DNA of 64,000 nucleotides. Origin: Vreelandella piezotolerans (GTDB taxonomy: Bacteria > Pseudomonadota > Gammaproteobacteria > Pseudomonadales > Halomonadaceae). This document shows positions 26,891 to 35,066 of the stretch, piece after piece. The translations under genes and the position numbers were made by a program. The DNA lies in assembly GCF_012427705.1 (NCBI RefSeq), contig NZ_CP048602.1:930001-994000 (forward strand), given 5' to 3'. Under the pieces are notes generated by a model that was given only the letters and a program-made list of their open reading frames with translations, searched no databases and had not been told where the DNA came from. The stretch's first letter is position 1. The number at the start of each line of letters is the position of its first letter.

Positions 26891-26971
26891 AACATCCGCT
26901 TGAGCCTTATCCCGTCGGGAGTATGCTGAACGGTATACACATCGAAAAACGTTCAATGCAGGAGGCGCCCG

Positions 26972-27970
26972 ATGGGACTGTTAGTCAACGGCGAATGGGT
27001 CGATCAGTGGTACGACACCAAAAAGCATGGCGGGGAGTTCGTTCGCGAATCCGCGCAGCTGCGCGATTGGGTGGGTAGCGACCAAGCCTCTGACGGGGAT
27101 AGCTACCCGGCTCAAGCCGATCGCTACCACCTTTACGTATCGCTCGCGTGCCCCTGGGCGCACCGGGCGCTCATCATGCGTAAACTAAAAGGGCTGGAGT
27201 CGCTGATCGGCGCGTCCCACGTGAGTCCGCTGATGTTGGAAAACGGTTGGACCTATCATCAAGACGAAGGGTCGAGCGGTGATCCCATCAACCATGCTGA
27301 GTTTCACCATCAGCTCTATACCATGACCGACCCAACGTACACTGGCCGGGTCACTGTGCCGGTTTTATGGGACAAAAAGCGCGGCGCCATCGTCAATAAC
27401 GAATCAGCCGATCTGTTGCGCATGTTCAACCGCGCCTTCGATGAATTGACTGGCAATGACTTGGACTTCTATCCAGACGATTTGCGCAGCGTCATCGATG
27501 ACGTGAACGATGATGTGTACGACCACATCAATAATGGGGTGTACAAATCCGGTTTTGCCACGGATCAGCAGGTCTATGAGAAGCACGTGACGGCGCTGTT
27601 CGATGCGCTAGACCGCATGGAGAAGCGGCTCGGAGAGCAACGCTATCTGGCGGGTGAGTGGCTGACCGAAGCGGACATTCGTCTCTTCACTACGCTGATT
27701 CGCTTCGATGCGGTCTACTTTGGCCACTTCAAGTGCAATTTCAAACGCATTGATGACTACCCCAATCTCTCGAATTACGTACGCGAGCTTTATCAGTGGC
27801 CTGGAGTGGCCGAGACGGTCAACATGGATCACATCAAGCGTCACTACTATTATAGTCACGATACGATCAATCCTACCCGTATCGTACCTGCTGGGCCGCT
27901 ATTGGACTTTACTCGTTCTCATGACCGTGAGCGTTTGCCAGGCCAGGGAATACGTCGCCACTCATCCTGA
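26972..27970 (+). CDS. yqjG: Glutathionyl-hydroquinone reductase (Xi-class GST)
   Basis: A 332-residue cytoplasmic enzyme of the YqjG/PcpF family, which reduces glutathionyl-(hydro)quinones with glutathione. The catalytic motif is LACPWAHRALIMRKLKGL (Cys60), in a thioredoxin-fold N-terminal domain that also contains NGWTYHQDEGSSGDP and VPVLWDKK with NNESADLLRMFN. The C-terminal helical domain has LAGEWLTEADIRLFTTLIRF and YPNLSNYVRELYQWPG. AGGAGG lies upstream of the ATG. A strong terminator follows at 27990. It probably protects against quinone stress. Confidence 0.95.
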   Translation: MGLLVNGEWVDQWYDTKKHGGEFVRESAQLRDWVGSDQASDGDSYPAQADRYHLYVSLACPWAHRALIMRKLKGLESLIGASHVSPLMLENGWTYHQDEGSSGDPINHAEFHHQLYTMTDPTYTGRVTVPVLWDKKRGAIVNNESADLLRMFNRAFDELTGNDLDFYPDDLRSVIDDVNDDVYDHINNGVYKSGFATDQQVYEKHVTALFDALDRMEKRLGEQRYLAGEWLTEADIRLFTTLIRFDAVYFGHFKCNFKRIDDYPNLSNYVRELYQWPGVAETVNMDHIKRHYYYSHDTINPTRIVPAGPLLDFTRSHDRERLPGQGIRRHSS

Positions 27971-27989
27971 CCCCGTGCTTCAAATGCAA

Positions 27990-28015
27990 AAAGGCCATCC
28001 GCATGGATGGCCTTT
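27990..28015. terminator. Bidirectional intrinsic terminator after yqjG
   Basis: AAAGGCCATCC and GGATGGCCTTT pair perfectly (11 bp) around GCAT, with A-rich DNA on one side and T-rich on the other. It serves yqjG (+) and the PRC-barrel gene (-). Confidence 0.9.
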
Positions 28016-28048
28016 GACTTTGTCACAGCAGGACAAATTTAAAACCTA

Positions 28049-28528
28049 TTACTCGTCGTTCACGGCTTCACGAGTCGTCTGCCAGGCGCTCTGGGCGCCT
28101 TCTTTAGTGGTTTGCCACGCATCCCGCGCATTGGCTTTGGTCTGTTCCCACCAATCACGATCATACGTTGGGAAGGATTCTACCTCTTCTGACGTGGCTT
28201 CTAGCATGATGCGGTGTTCGGTTTCACCATCGCTTTCCGTGTGCGTCTCGAGCGTGAAATTGTCCGTGTCGACGACGATTTCACGGCCACCTAAGCCCAA
28301 CACCGCACCACTCTCGATGACAAGTGCAGAAATTCGCATCTCTTCATCGAACAGAATATCGTCGACTTCCCCGATTTCTTCGCCAGAACCATTGGCAAAG
28401 AAGACGTCTGCATCGAGGATGTCTTCAGCGGAATACATACCCTGAGGCTCGGTTTGGGCGTGAACACCAAACGCCATGCCGCCTAAGAGGGCCGTTGTGA
28501 TGGCAGTCGTTAAAATAGATTTACGCAT
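28049..28528 (-). CDS. Exported PRC-barrel domain protein
   Basis: A 159-residue protein. A signal peptide is visible at residues 1-24 (ending GVHA), then a PRC-barrel domain (about 30-110; GMYSAEDILDADVFFANG, GEEIGEVDDILFDEEMRI, LVIESGAVLGLGGREI). The C-terminal tail has two near-repeats AWQTTKEGAQS / AWQTTREAVND that form an amphipathic helix. Acidic composition (many Asp/Glu) is typical of halophile periplasmic proteins. GGAGAG precedes the ATG. It lies downstream of csbD on the same strand (gap 94 bp), consistent with a stress-response pair. Function unknown. Confidence 0.85.
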   Translation of the reverse strand: MRKSILTTAITTALLGGMAFGVHAQTEPQGMYSAEDILDADVFFANGSGEEIGEVDDILFDEEMRISALVIESGAVLGLGGREIVVDTDNFTLETHTESDGETEHRIMLEATSEEVESFPTYDRDWWEQTKANARDAWQTTKEGAQSAWQTTREAVNDE

Positions 28529-28622
28529 AGCTTCTCTCCATGTGGCTATCGGTAGGTAGCGTCATGCTACTCTTGATAAATTCGGTATTAAGACTTAGTG
28601 AAAGGGCGTCGTACGACAGAGT

Positions 28623-28820
28623 TTAGAGACCGTTGGCCCAATCATCCGCGCGGCGCTCAGCTTCTTCACGTTCCAAGCCGTATTTTTGCTGAAGCTTACC
28701 GACCAATTGATCCTTTTTACCGCCGATCTGATCCAGCTCGTCGTCAGTGATCTCACCCCAACTCGCGCGGGCTTTACCTTTCACTTCTGTCCATCTGCCT
28801 TCGATTTGATCCCAGTTCAT
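28623..28820 (-). CDS. CsbD/YjbJ-family stress protein
   Basis: A 65-residue acidic hydrophilic protein of the CsbD family, strongly induced by osmotic, salt or general stress in many bacteria and of unknown mechanism. It begins MNWDQIEGRWTEVKGKARAS and continues with WGEITDDELDQIGGKKDQL, both typical. ATG 28820 has AAGGAG 8 nt upstream; the frame runs to 28859 but lacks support. It is the first gene of a likely pair with the PRC-barrel protein. Confidence 0.92.
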   Translation of the reverse strand: MNWDQIEGRWTEVKGKARASWGEITDDELDQIGGKKDQLVGKLQQKYGLEREEAERRADDWANGL

Positions 28821-29339
28821 GTTTATCACTCCTTGAAGTTCGTGAACGTCATCAGGCATCTCTCAGGTTAGACGACATATGCACATGTGCAAGCTCGGGT
28901 ATTGATATGGGTTAAAACAAAAAGGCTGGTCAGAACCCGTGGGGGGTGTTAGGATGCGCGCTCCTCGCATGTGTTGACCCCTCCATCACGACGATAAACG
29001 TTCATCACTGACGCTGAGCAGTACGTGCCACGCCAGTCGAAACGTTTGCGGGAACATCTCACTGACTGCAGATGTTCATTGCTGTGAAGATGGCGCGCCT
29101 CCAGTATTTCACCAAACGGGTGAAATCGGCGCAGAAGGTCGCCACAGCGGTTGGCCCGCAAATGCGGTGTTGCCAGCCGAATGCTAGGTGCGACCGGCGT
29201 CTCCGACTCCACTGATGACGATATCCGCGATGCGGAGCCTTGTTCTTTTGCAGCGTACTGTTACGCGCTGCATGAAAACAGAGTCAGAGACGCTTACAAT
29301 GTTTTTTGCCGGTTCTTCCGGCCTACCAAGGTGTGATTA
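28821..29339. other. 519-bp intergenic region, long leader of the DEAD-box helicase
   Basis: No convincing gene; an 87-codon leftward frame at 28949-29212 has no signature or ribosome-binding site. On the plus strand there are hairpins ATTTCACC-AAACG-GGTGAAAT (29106-29126) and GCCGG-TTCTT-CCGGC (29308-29322), the second just before the helicase ribosome-binding site (AAGGTG). Long structured leaders are common for cold-shock helicase genes. Confidence 0.5.
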
Positions 29340-31052
29340 ATGACCTCGACTTCTGTCGCCTCGCCGAGCTTCGGCGATCTGGCTCTATTGCCTGCCGTTC
29401 TGTCTGCTGTTGAAGCACAGGGCTACGAAACTCCTTCACCCATCCAGGCGCAGACCATTCCTGCGTTGCTGGAAGGTCGCGATATGCTGGGCCAAGCGCA
29501 AACGGGTACCGGCAAAACCGCTGCTTTCGCATTACCGCTGCTGTCGCGTCTCGACATGCAGCGTCGCGAGCCCCAGGTGCTGGTGCTTGCGCCGACCCGC
29601 GAACTGGCTCAACAGGTCGCCGTCTCTTTTAGCCGTTATGGCCAAAACCTTCAGGGGTTGGAAGTGGCTACCCTCTGCGGTGGTCAAGAGTACCGTGAAC
29701 AGCTAGGTGCGTTGAAGCGTGGCGCACAAGTGGTCGTTGGCACACCGGGCCGAGTGATCGACCACTTGGATCGCGGCAGCCTGAAATTGGACGGTCTCTC
29801 CGCACTGGTACTGGACGAAGCCGACGAAATGCTGCGCATGGGCTTTATCGACGACGTCAAACGCGTGGTTGCCGATACCCCGAAAGATGCCCAGCGTGTC
29901 TTCTTCTCGGCCACGCTGCCGACGGAAATCGAGCGCATCGTCAACCGTTATTTGGTCAACCCGGTGAAGGTGGCGATCGAGTCGCGCACGACCACAGGTG
30001 AAAACATCGAGCAGCGCCTCGTGCGTGTCGACGGTGGTGCCAAGCTGGAAGCGCTGTCGCGTATTCTCGAAGTCGAGCCGGTCGATGCCGCTATCGTCTT
30101 CGTGCGCACCCGTGCGGCCTGTACCACGCTGGTCGAGCAGTTGACCGCTCGTGGCGTCAACGCCGCTGGCCTATCGGGTGATTTGGATCAGAGCCTGCGC
30201 GAGCGCACCATTACCCGCTTGAAGCGTGGCAAGGTCGATGTGTTGATCGCGACCGATGTGGCGGCCCGTGGCCTCGACGTTCCGCGTATCACCCACGTGA
30301 TCAACTACGACCTACCGCAAGATGCAGAAGCCTACACCCACCGTATCGGTCGTACCGGTCGTGCGGGCCGTAGCGGCATCGCGATTACGTTCGCGGGTTT
30401 CCGTGAAGGCCGCAAAGTGGGCTGGATGGAGCAGGCCACCGGTCAGAAAATGACCGAAATGCCGCTACCTGACGAAGCCGCTATCCGCGCTCACCGTGAC
30501 GACGTATTCCATCACCGCGTGGTGGCTGCACTGACCAAAGGCGCTGAAGAGCAGCGCGCCCTGGTCGAGCGCCTGGTGGAAGAGGGGCATGACGCCGTTG
30601 AGCTGGCCTGCGCGTTTGCCGCCATGGCCCGTGCTGACGAAGCGCCGATTGGTCGTCTTCAGGCACCGCGCAAAGAGCGTGCCCCGCGCGATGGCGCACC
30701 GGGCAAGCCGGGTGGTGCCCGCCGCGAGCGCTCCAGCGCGCCCAGCGAAGGCATGACCCGCTACCGCGTCTCGGTAGGCCATAAAGACGGCGTGAAGCCG
30801 GGCCAACTGGTCGGCGCGCTGGCGAACGAAGGTGGTATCGAAGGCGCACGTATCGGCCGTATCGATATCCGTAACGCCTTCTCCGTGGTCGAGCTGCCCA
30901 GCGGGTTGCCCTCCACGATTCTGGCGAAAATGGCCCGCGCCCGTGTGGCCGGTCGCCCGCTGGAAATCAGCGAAGACCGTGCGCCGGAGCGCGCCCCGCG
31001 CCGTCGTCGTGACGATGGCGATGCCCCGGTTCGCCGTCGCGAACGCGCATAA
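29340..31052 (+). CDS. deaD: DEAD-box ATP-dependent RNA helicase, DeaD/CsdA-like
   Basis: A 570-residue RNA helicase. Motifs in order: Q motif (GYETPSPIQAQTIPALLEG), Walker A AQTGTGKTAAF, PTRELAQQV, TPGRVIDHL, DEAD (VLDEADEML), SAT (FSATLP), then the second RecA domain with IVFVRTRAAC, TDVAARGLDVPRI and YTHRIGRTGRAG. A DbpA-type RNA-binding fold follows (about 460-540; RYRVSVGHKDGVKPGQLVGA) and a short Arg-rich tail. It unwinds RNA in ribosome assembly and mRNA decay, especially in the cold. E. coli DeaD is 629 residues, so the tail is shorter here. Two hairpins follow the stop, the second a strong terminator. Confidence 0.95.
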   Translation: MTSTSVASPSFGDLALLPAVLSAVEAQGYETPSPIQAQTIPALLEGRDMLGQAQTGTGKTAAFALPLLSRLDMQRREPQVLVLAPTRELAQQVAVSFSRYGQNLQGLEVATLCGGQEYREQLGALKRGAQVVVGTPGRVIDHLDRGSLKLDGLSALVLDEADEMLRMGFIDDVKRVVADTPKDAQRVFFSATLPTEIERIVNRYLVNPVKVAIESRTTTGENIEQRLVRVDGGAKLEALSRILEVEPVDAAIVFVRTRAACTTLVEQLTARGVNAAGLSGDLDQSLRERTITRLKRGKVDVLIATDVAARGLDVPRITHVINYDLPQDAEAYTHRIGRTGRAGRSGIAITFAGFREGRKVGWMEQATGQKMTEMPLPDEAAIRAHRDDVFHHRVVAALTKGAEEQRALVERLVEEGHDAVELACAFAAMARADEAPIGRLQAPRKERAPRDGAPGKPGGARRERSSAPSEGMTRYRVSVGHKDGVKPGQLVGALANEGGIEGARIGRIDIRNAFSVVELPSGLPSTILAKMARARVAGRPLEISEDRAPERAPRRRRDDGDAPVRRRERA

Positions 31053-31060
31053 CTCATTGC

Positions 31061-31080
31061 TAGGCGCTGGTTAGCGCCTA
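31061..31080. other. Perfect hairpin just after deaD
   Basis: TAGGCGCT-GGTT-AGCGCCTA, an 8-bp perfect stem directly after the deaD stop and without a U-run; probably a 3'-end protecting hairpin ahead of the true terminator. Confidence 0.5.
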
Positions 31081-31093
31081 ACCGATGAGTCAC

Positions 31094-31144
31094 ATCCCCC
31101 TATGCCACTGGCCCCGTGCCTGCTGGCATAGGGGGATTTTTTTT
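31094..31144 (+). terminator. Strong intrinsic terminator of deaD
   Basis: ATCCCCCTATGCCA and TGGCATAGGGGGAT form a perfect 14-bp stem with a 16-nt loop, followed by eight T residues. Confidence 0.95.
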
Positions 31145-31185
31145 GGCTACGCTAAATGTTCATTACCTGGATACAAGGAGCCTGC

Positions 31186-31890
31186 ATGGACGCTGCGCTA
31201 CACGAATGGAACCTGTCACCCAAACAGGCGATTGCCCTGCAGTCACGGCTCGCCAAGCAGTTGGAGAGCCGTGATCGCATCGATCCGGTGAGGTATATCG
31301 CGGGGGTGGATATTGGCTTCGAGGAGGAGGGCGCGGTAACGCGGGCGGCGGTGGTCGTATTGAAGTGGTCACCTGAGGCGGCTCCTCAGTTGCCCGTGGT
31401 CGAGCAGGTGGTGCATCGCGAACCTACCCGCATGCCCTATATTCCCGGCTTGCTCTCCTTTCGGGAGATTCCTGCCGCGCTAGGCGCATTTGCCAAGCTC
31501 GAAACGCGGCCACAGCTTGTTATGGTCGATGGCCAAGGCATTGCCCATCCAAGGCGACTTGGCGTAGCAGCACACTTGGGGCTGTGGCTCGATCTGCCTA
31601 CCATCGGTATCGCCAAGTCACGCTTAACCGGCACGCATGGCGCGGTAGGCGACGCGCGGGGTGATTGGGTGCCGCTGATGGCGGATCAAGAGGTGATCGG
31701 TGCCGTGCTGCGCTCGCGGGAAAACGTCAAGCCGGTGTTCGTCTCGCCGGGGCATCGGCTCACGCTGGAAACGTCGCTCGAGTGGGTGTTGCGATGTCTG
31801 GGACGCACCAAGCTGCCCGAGCCGACCCGGTTGGCCGATCGGCTGGCGTCACGGAGGGACCATAAAGCGAGCCAAAGGCGGCTGCTTTAG
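31186..31890 (+). CDS. nfi: Deoxyinosine 3'-endonuclease (endonuclease V)
   Basis: A 234-residue repair enzyme that nicks DNA one base 3' of deaminated adenine (deoxyinosine). Family motifs: IAGVDIGF (first catalytic Asp), the PYIPGLLSFREIPA block with its wedge PYIP and catalytic Glu, VMVDGQGIAHPRRLGVAAHLG (Asp and His), PTIGIAKSRL and FVSPGHRL. ATG 31186 has AAGGAG 5 nt upstream; the frame opens at 31156 without support. Its last 4 bp overlap the end of the convergent amidotransferase gene. Confidence 0.95.
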   Translation: MDAALHEWNLSPKQAIALQSRLAKQLESRDRIDPVRYIAGVDIGFEEEGAVTRAAVVVLKWSPEAAPQLPVVEQVVHREPTRMPYIPGLLSFREIPAALGAFAKLETRPQLVMVDGQGIAHPRRLGVAAHLGLWLDLPTIGIAKSRLTGTHGAVGDARGDWVPLMADQEVIGAVLRSRENVKPVFVSPGHRLTLETSLEWVLRCLGRTKLPEPTRLADRLASRRDHKASQRRLL

Positions 31891-32597
31891 ATAAAGCCGA
31901 GAAAGCGCTGCAGCAAGCTGGTGGCGTCTGGCGTTTCACGAATGTCGTCCAGCAGTCGATCAGGATCGTCGCCCTGGTCGCGTAGGGCGGCGCGTTGACG
32001 CTCGATATAGGCACGCATCACCGGGGAAGAGAACTCCGGGTGAAATTGCACGCTCCATTGGCGTGGCCCGTAACGCAGCGCTTGGTGAGCGTCGTGACAG
32101 TTGTGGGCCAAAATCGTGGCGCCATGGGGAAGCTGCATTACCGACTGGGCATGGGTGAGGTGCGCGGGAAAGTGCTCGGGTAGCTGGCGAAAGAGTGGGT
32201 CTTGCTGGCCTGCTTGGGTCAATCGCACCGTGCGCGTGCCCGATTCTCGCCCGGCAGGGTGGTAGTCGCTGATGCCGCCAAAGGCCGCTGCCATGAGCTG
32301 ATGTCCGTAACAAACGCCCAGCAGCGGCAGGTCATCGGCAAGGGCTTGCTGCAGCCACGGCTTGAGCGCCTCGCTCCAGGAGGGTTGCTCGCTTACCATG
32401 CTATGCGAACCGGTGATCACGGCGCCGACGATGTCGTCGGGTGGGGTCGACGTCAGCCGCGCATCCCATACCTCGAGCGTGACTCCCGAAGGAAGCGCCT
32501 CGTTCAATCGGCGTGTGAACAGCTGCTCGAAATCACCGTGTTGGTCGACCACTTCAGGGAAGGCATCCCCGGTTTTGATGATGACTAAAGAGGCCAT
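31887..32597 (-). CDS. Class I glutamine amidotransferase-like protein
   Basis: A 236-residue triad amidotransferase of the GMP-synthase-like type. The nucleophile elbow is LLGVCYGHQLMAAAFGG (Cys about residue 97), and the catalytic His and Glu are in WSVQFHPEFSSPVMRAY. GAVITGSHSMVSEQPSW is typical of stand-alone members annotated as glutamine amidotransferase. The partner synthase and substrate are unknown. It is divergent from tpx and ends against nfi. Confidence 0.92.
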   Translation of the reverse strand: MASLVIIKTGDAFPEVVDQHGDFEQLFTRRLNEALPSGVTLEVWDARLTSTPPDDIVGAVITGSHSMVSEQPSWSEALKPWLQQALADDLPLLGVCYGHQLMAAAFGGISDYHPAGRESGTRTVRLTQAGQQDPLFRQLPEHFPAHLTHAQSVMQLPHGATILAHNCHDAHQALRYGPRQWSVQFHPEFSSPVMRAYIERQRAALRDQGDDPDRLLDDIRETPDATSLLQRFLGFI

Positions 32598-32709
32598 GGC
32601 ATTCTCGTTATCGTATCGCGGCAGTGGAAAGATAGCCGAATCGGGTGATTCCGCTGTAAGCTAAAACGTCTTCCTCGACCAACGTTTTACCATACATTAG
32701 GAGCTGTAG

Positions 32710-33213
32710 ATGCAACAGATTACCCGCGCGGGCGCGCCGATGGACGTTGCGGGCACGCTGCCTGCGGTAGGTCAAGCTGCCCCCGAGATGACGCTGACAA
32801 ACACCGACTTCGAAGATGTCACCCTGGAGACCTATCAGGGCAAGCGTAAGGTGCTAAACATCATCCCCAGTGTCGATACCCCTACCTGCGCGATGTCCAC
32901 TCGGCGTTTCAACGAGCTGGCCTCCCAGTTGGAGAATACCATCGTGCTTGTCGTATCCGCAGACCTGCCGTTTGCCGCCAAACGCTTTTGTGGCGCCGAA
33001 GGGTTGGACGATGTCGAAACGCTCTCCACCTTTCGTCATCGCGAATTTCAAAAGGCCTGGGGTGTGGCGCTTTGCAATAGCGCCATGGAAGGACTGTGCG
33101 CGCGGGCCGTGGTCGTGCTGGATACGGACAACCGTGTGCTGCATAGCGAGCTAGTGAGCGAACTGAAAAACGAACCGGATTACGACGCGGCGCTGGCAGC
33201 GCTCAAGCGCTAG
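32710..33213 (+). CDS. tpx: Thiol peroxidase (atypical 2-Cys peroxiredoxin)
   Basis: A 167-residue Tpx that reduces organic peroxides and H2O2 using thioredoxin. The peroxidatic Cys60 is in SVDTPTCAMSTRRFNE and the resolving Cys94 in AAKRFCGAEGLDD, positions nearly identical to E. coli Tpx (61 and 95). ALCNSAMEGLCARAVVVLD is the usual C-terminal block. AGGAGC lies upstream of the ATG. Its 3' end overlaps the convergent C26 hydrolase gene by 11 bp. Confidence 0.96.
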   Translation: MQQITRAGAPMDVAGTLPAVGQAAPEMTLTNTDFEDVTLETYQGKRKVLNIIPSVDTPTCAMSTRRFNELASQLENTIVLVVSADLPFAAKRFCGAEGLDDVETLSTFRHREFQKAWGVALCNSAMEGLCARAVVVLDTDNRVLHSELVSELKNEPDYDAALAALKR

Positions 33214-33886
33214 CCCGTTCGCGGCTCTGTTTGGCGGCCGTCACCAGCGCGCTAATGAGGCGCTGCTGGGGACGGTTGAAAATCAGCCACTCCGGGTGCC
33301 ACTGCACGCCGATCAGAAAGTCGTGGTCCTCTGATTCGATCCCTTGGACCAATCCGTCGCGATCCCGTGCAACGATCTGGATGCCTTTTCCCGCGCGGTT
33401 GACGGCCTGGTGATGCAGGCTGTTCACCCGACACCAAGTAACGCCCAGCAGTTGATACAGTTGGCTGCCGCCGACGATATCGACCGTTTTACGGGGCAGC
33501 ACGGTACGCCGCCGCTTCAAACCTTCATGGGTGGTATAGATATCCGGATCCAGCGTGCCGCCTAGGTGCACGTTGATCAACTGCGCCCCACGACAAATGC
33601 CGAGTACCGGCGTGTTTTGCGGGATGAAGCGGTTGAGCAGGCTCAGCTCCAGCTCGTCTCGGGCGGGGTCCAAACGCACGTCGAGCTGAACTTCGCCGCC
33701 GTATAGGTGCGCTTGAATGTCGTCGCCACCGCCAATGATCAAACCGTCCAGGTGGTCTGGGAGAGCCCGAGAGGGCGACAGGCGAAGCGGCTTGCCGCCC
33801 TGTCGCCAGACGGCAAACCAGTCAAAGCACCAGGCAAGTTGGCTTTTACGATCCGAGGTGGTGATTCCGATCAGCGGTCGAGGCAT
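33203..33886 (-). CDS. Gamma-glutamyl-GABA hydrolase-type peptidase C26 (PuuD-like)
   Basis: A 227-residue class I amidotransferase-fold hydrolase of peptidase family C26. It starts MPRPLIGITTSDRKS and contains LDGLIIGGGDDIQAHLYGG, the nucleophile segment PVLGICRGAQLINVHLGGTL (Cys), VNSLHHQAVN and IGVQWHPEWL (His-Glu). Family members cut gamma-glutamyl amide bonds. Start 33886 is preferred; the frame extends to a TTG at 33946 that would overlap the amidoligase. It follows the amidoligase gene by 46 bp on the same strand. This amidoligase/C26 pairing is a recognised conserved neighbourhood in bacteria, thought to make and break an isopeptide-type bond. Confidence 0.9.
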   Translation of the reverse strand: MPRPLIGITTSDRKSQLAWCFDWFAVWRQGGKPLRLSPSRALPDHLDGLIIGGGDDIQAHLYGGEVQLDVRLDPARDELELSLLNRFIPQNTPVLGICRGAQLINVHLGGTLDPDIYTTHEGLKRRRTVLPRKTVDIVGGSQLYQLLGVTWCRVNSLHHQAVNRAGKGIQIVARDRDGLVQGIESEDHDFLIGVQWHPEWLIFNRPQQRLISALVTAAKQSRERASA

Positions 33887-33932
33887 GCGGTGAGCGTCTC
33901 TTATTGCTGTGATGAATGAAGGCAGGGGAGAG

Positions 33933-34940
33933 TCATGAGGCGCCAAACGGCCTCGATAGCGCTGCCTTCAAGCGTTCCCACCAAGGCTTGCCATGCTCGG
34001 CAATGTATTCATCGCAGCGCGCTCGCAGCACGTCATCGTTGGCGGCTAGCTTCTCGACTTCGACCCAGCGGTTCCACTCCAGTACCGATCCCCAGCCTGG
34101 CTGTGAGAGCTGGGCATTGGGCAGGCGATAGTGGAAGGTCGGGCGCGGCTTGGTCAACTCGCCATGCAGCAGCGGGTGCGGGTGGTTGGGACGCAGATAC
34201 GCAAACAGCGGGAGCAGATCCAGCTCTCGGTTGCGGGTGGGGTTGTGGTCCAGGTAGTCCTCGATGAAAGTATCCAGGTCCGGCTGGTAGCGGGCGTCCA
34301 GCACCTTCAGCGCATACTCTTTATGAAACGGGTTGGCGTGGGGCAGCATTTCCCGAGTGATATCGACTTTGATCTCTTCGCGTAGCCAGCTGGCCAGCAG
34401 CAGATAAGCGCGCATCATGGCGAGCAGATAATCCACCTCATCGCTCTCCACCTCGGGATTGAGATGCAGGCCAAAGCCATAGAGCAGGCTGGCATCGGTG
34501 CCTTTGGCACCTTTTTCTCGCAGCGTTTCGAAGAGCGTATCCAGCGTTTCCAGCTCGTCCCATGGAATGGGTGGGCAGACGATTTCGGTGGGCACCAAGC
34601 CGGTCACCATGTCGCCAATCAGTTCTCGGGTTTTTTGATGGAACTCGACCCGACGCTGATGCTGTTGACGTGCCCACTCGCTATCGCTTTCGTGATGCTC
34701 TTCCAGCAGGGCTTTATCGGGGTGGGCATATTGGGTGTCCAGCTCGATACCGAACTCTCCCCAACGGGTGCCTTCCACCTGTAGCCGATGAGGGCTGACC
34801 ACGTTAAGCTCCCCACCAAACAGCATGCGCACCAGCTCGGCGGTCTCGCGTGGCGGTAAACCAGCGAATTCGATTTCGACGCCGACACGGCGCCGCTGGC
34901 CATCTTTATTGTCGCGTTTGGGTGGGGCTTGCAGCGTCAT
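33933..34940 (-). CDS. Amidoligase family protein (COOH-NH2 ligase, GCS-like fold)
   Basis: A 335-residue protein of the Amidoligase_2 family, distant relatives of glutamine synthetase and glutamate-cysteine ligase. Motifs: RVGVEIEFAGL (catalytic acidic strand), WGEFGIELDTQ, TEIVCPPIPWDELETLD and YGFGLHLNPEVES (metal-binding His/Glu), plus YLRPNHPHPL and RPTFHYRLPNAQL. It probably joins a carboxyl and an amine using ATP; the substrates are unknown. AAGGAT precedes the ATG. The next gene downstream encodes a gamma-glutamyl-type C26 hydrolase, and the divergent gene upstream is a large MscS channel. Confidence 0.9.
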   Translation of the reverse strand: MTLQAPPKRDNKDGQRRRVGVEIEFAGLPPRETAELVRMLFGGELNVVSPHRLQVEGTRWGEFGIELDTQYAHPDKALLEEHHESDSEWARQQHQRRVEFHQKTRELIGDMVTGLVPTEIVCPPIPWDELETLDTLFETLREKGAKGTDASLLYGFGLHLNPEVESDEVDYLLAMMRAYLLLASWLREEIKVDITREMLPHANPFHKEYALKVLDARYQPDLDTFIEDYLDHNPTRNRELDLLPLFAYLRPNHPHPLLHGELTKPRPTFHYRLPNAQLSQPGWGSVLEWNRWVEVEKLAANDDVLRARCDEYIAEHGKPWWERLKAALSRPFGAS

Positions 34941-35066
34941 CTCGGTATCCTTGAGGTGAACGTTTGTAGCGTCAGCCTATCATAATCACGCGTCGAGGCT
35001 GAGCGCCATCCGCGTGTTCAATGTTAATCACCGGCTCCCTTGGCCGGTCTATGTCGGGAGCAATGC

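Noticed and set aside
27708..28445. A 245-codon rightward open frame spanning the end of yqjG, the terminator and the PRC-barrel gene
   Set aside because: It crosses a strong bidirectional terminator, is antisense to a gene with signal peptide and family match, and its product is Ser/Thr/Ile-rich low-complexity sequence typical of a shadow frame.
28949..29212. An 87-codon leftward frame in the csbD-deaD gap
   Set aside because: No ribosome-binding site, no family signature, Arg/Cys-rich composition unlike the neighbouring acidic proteins.
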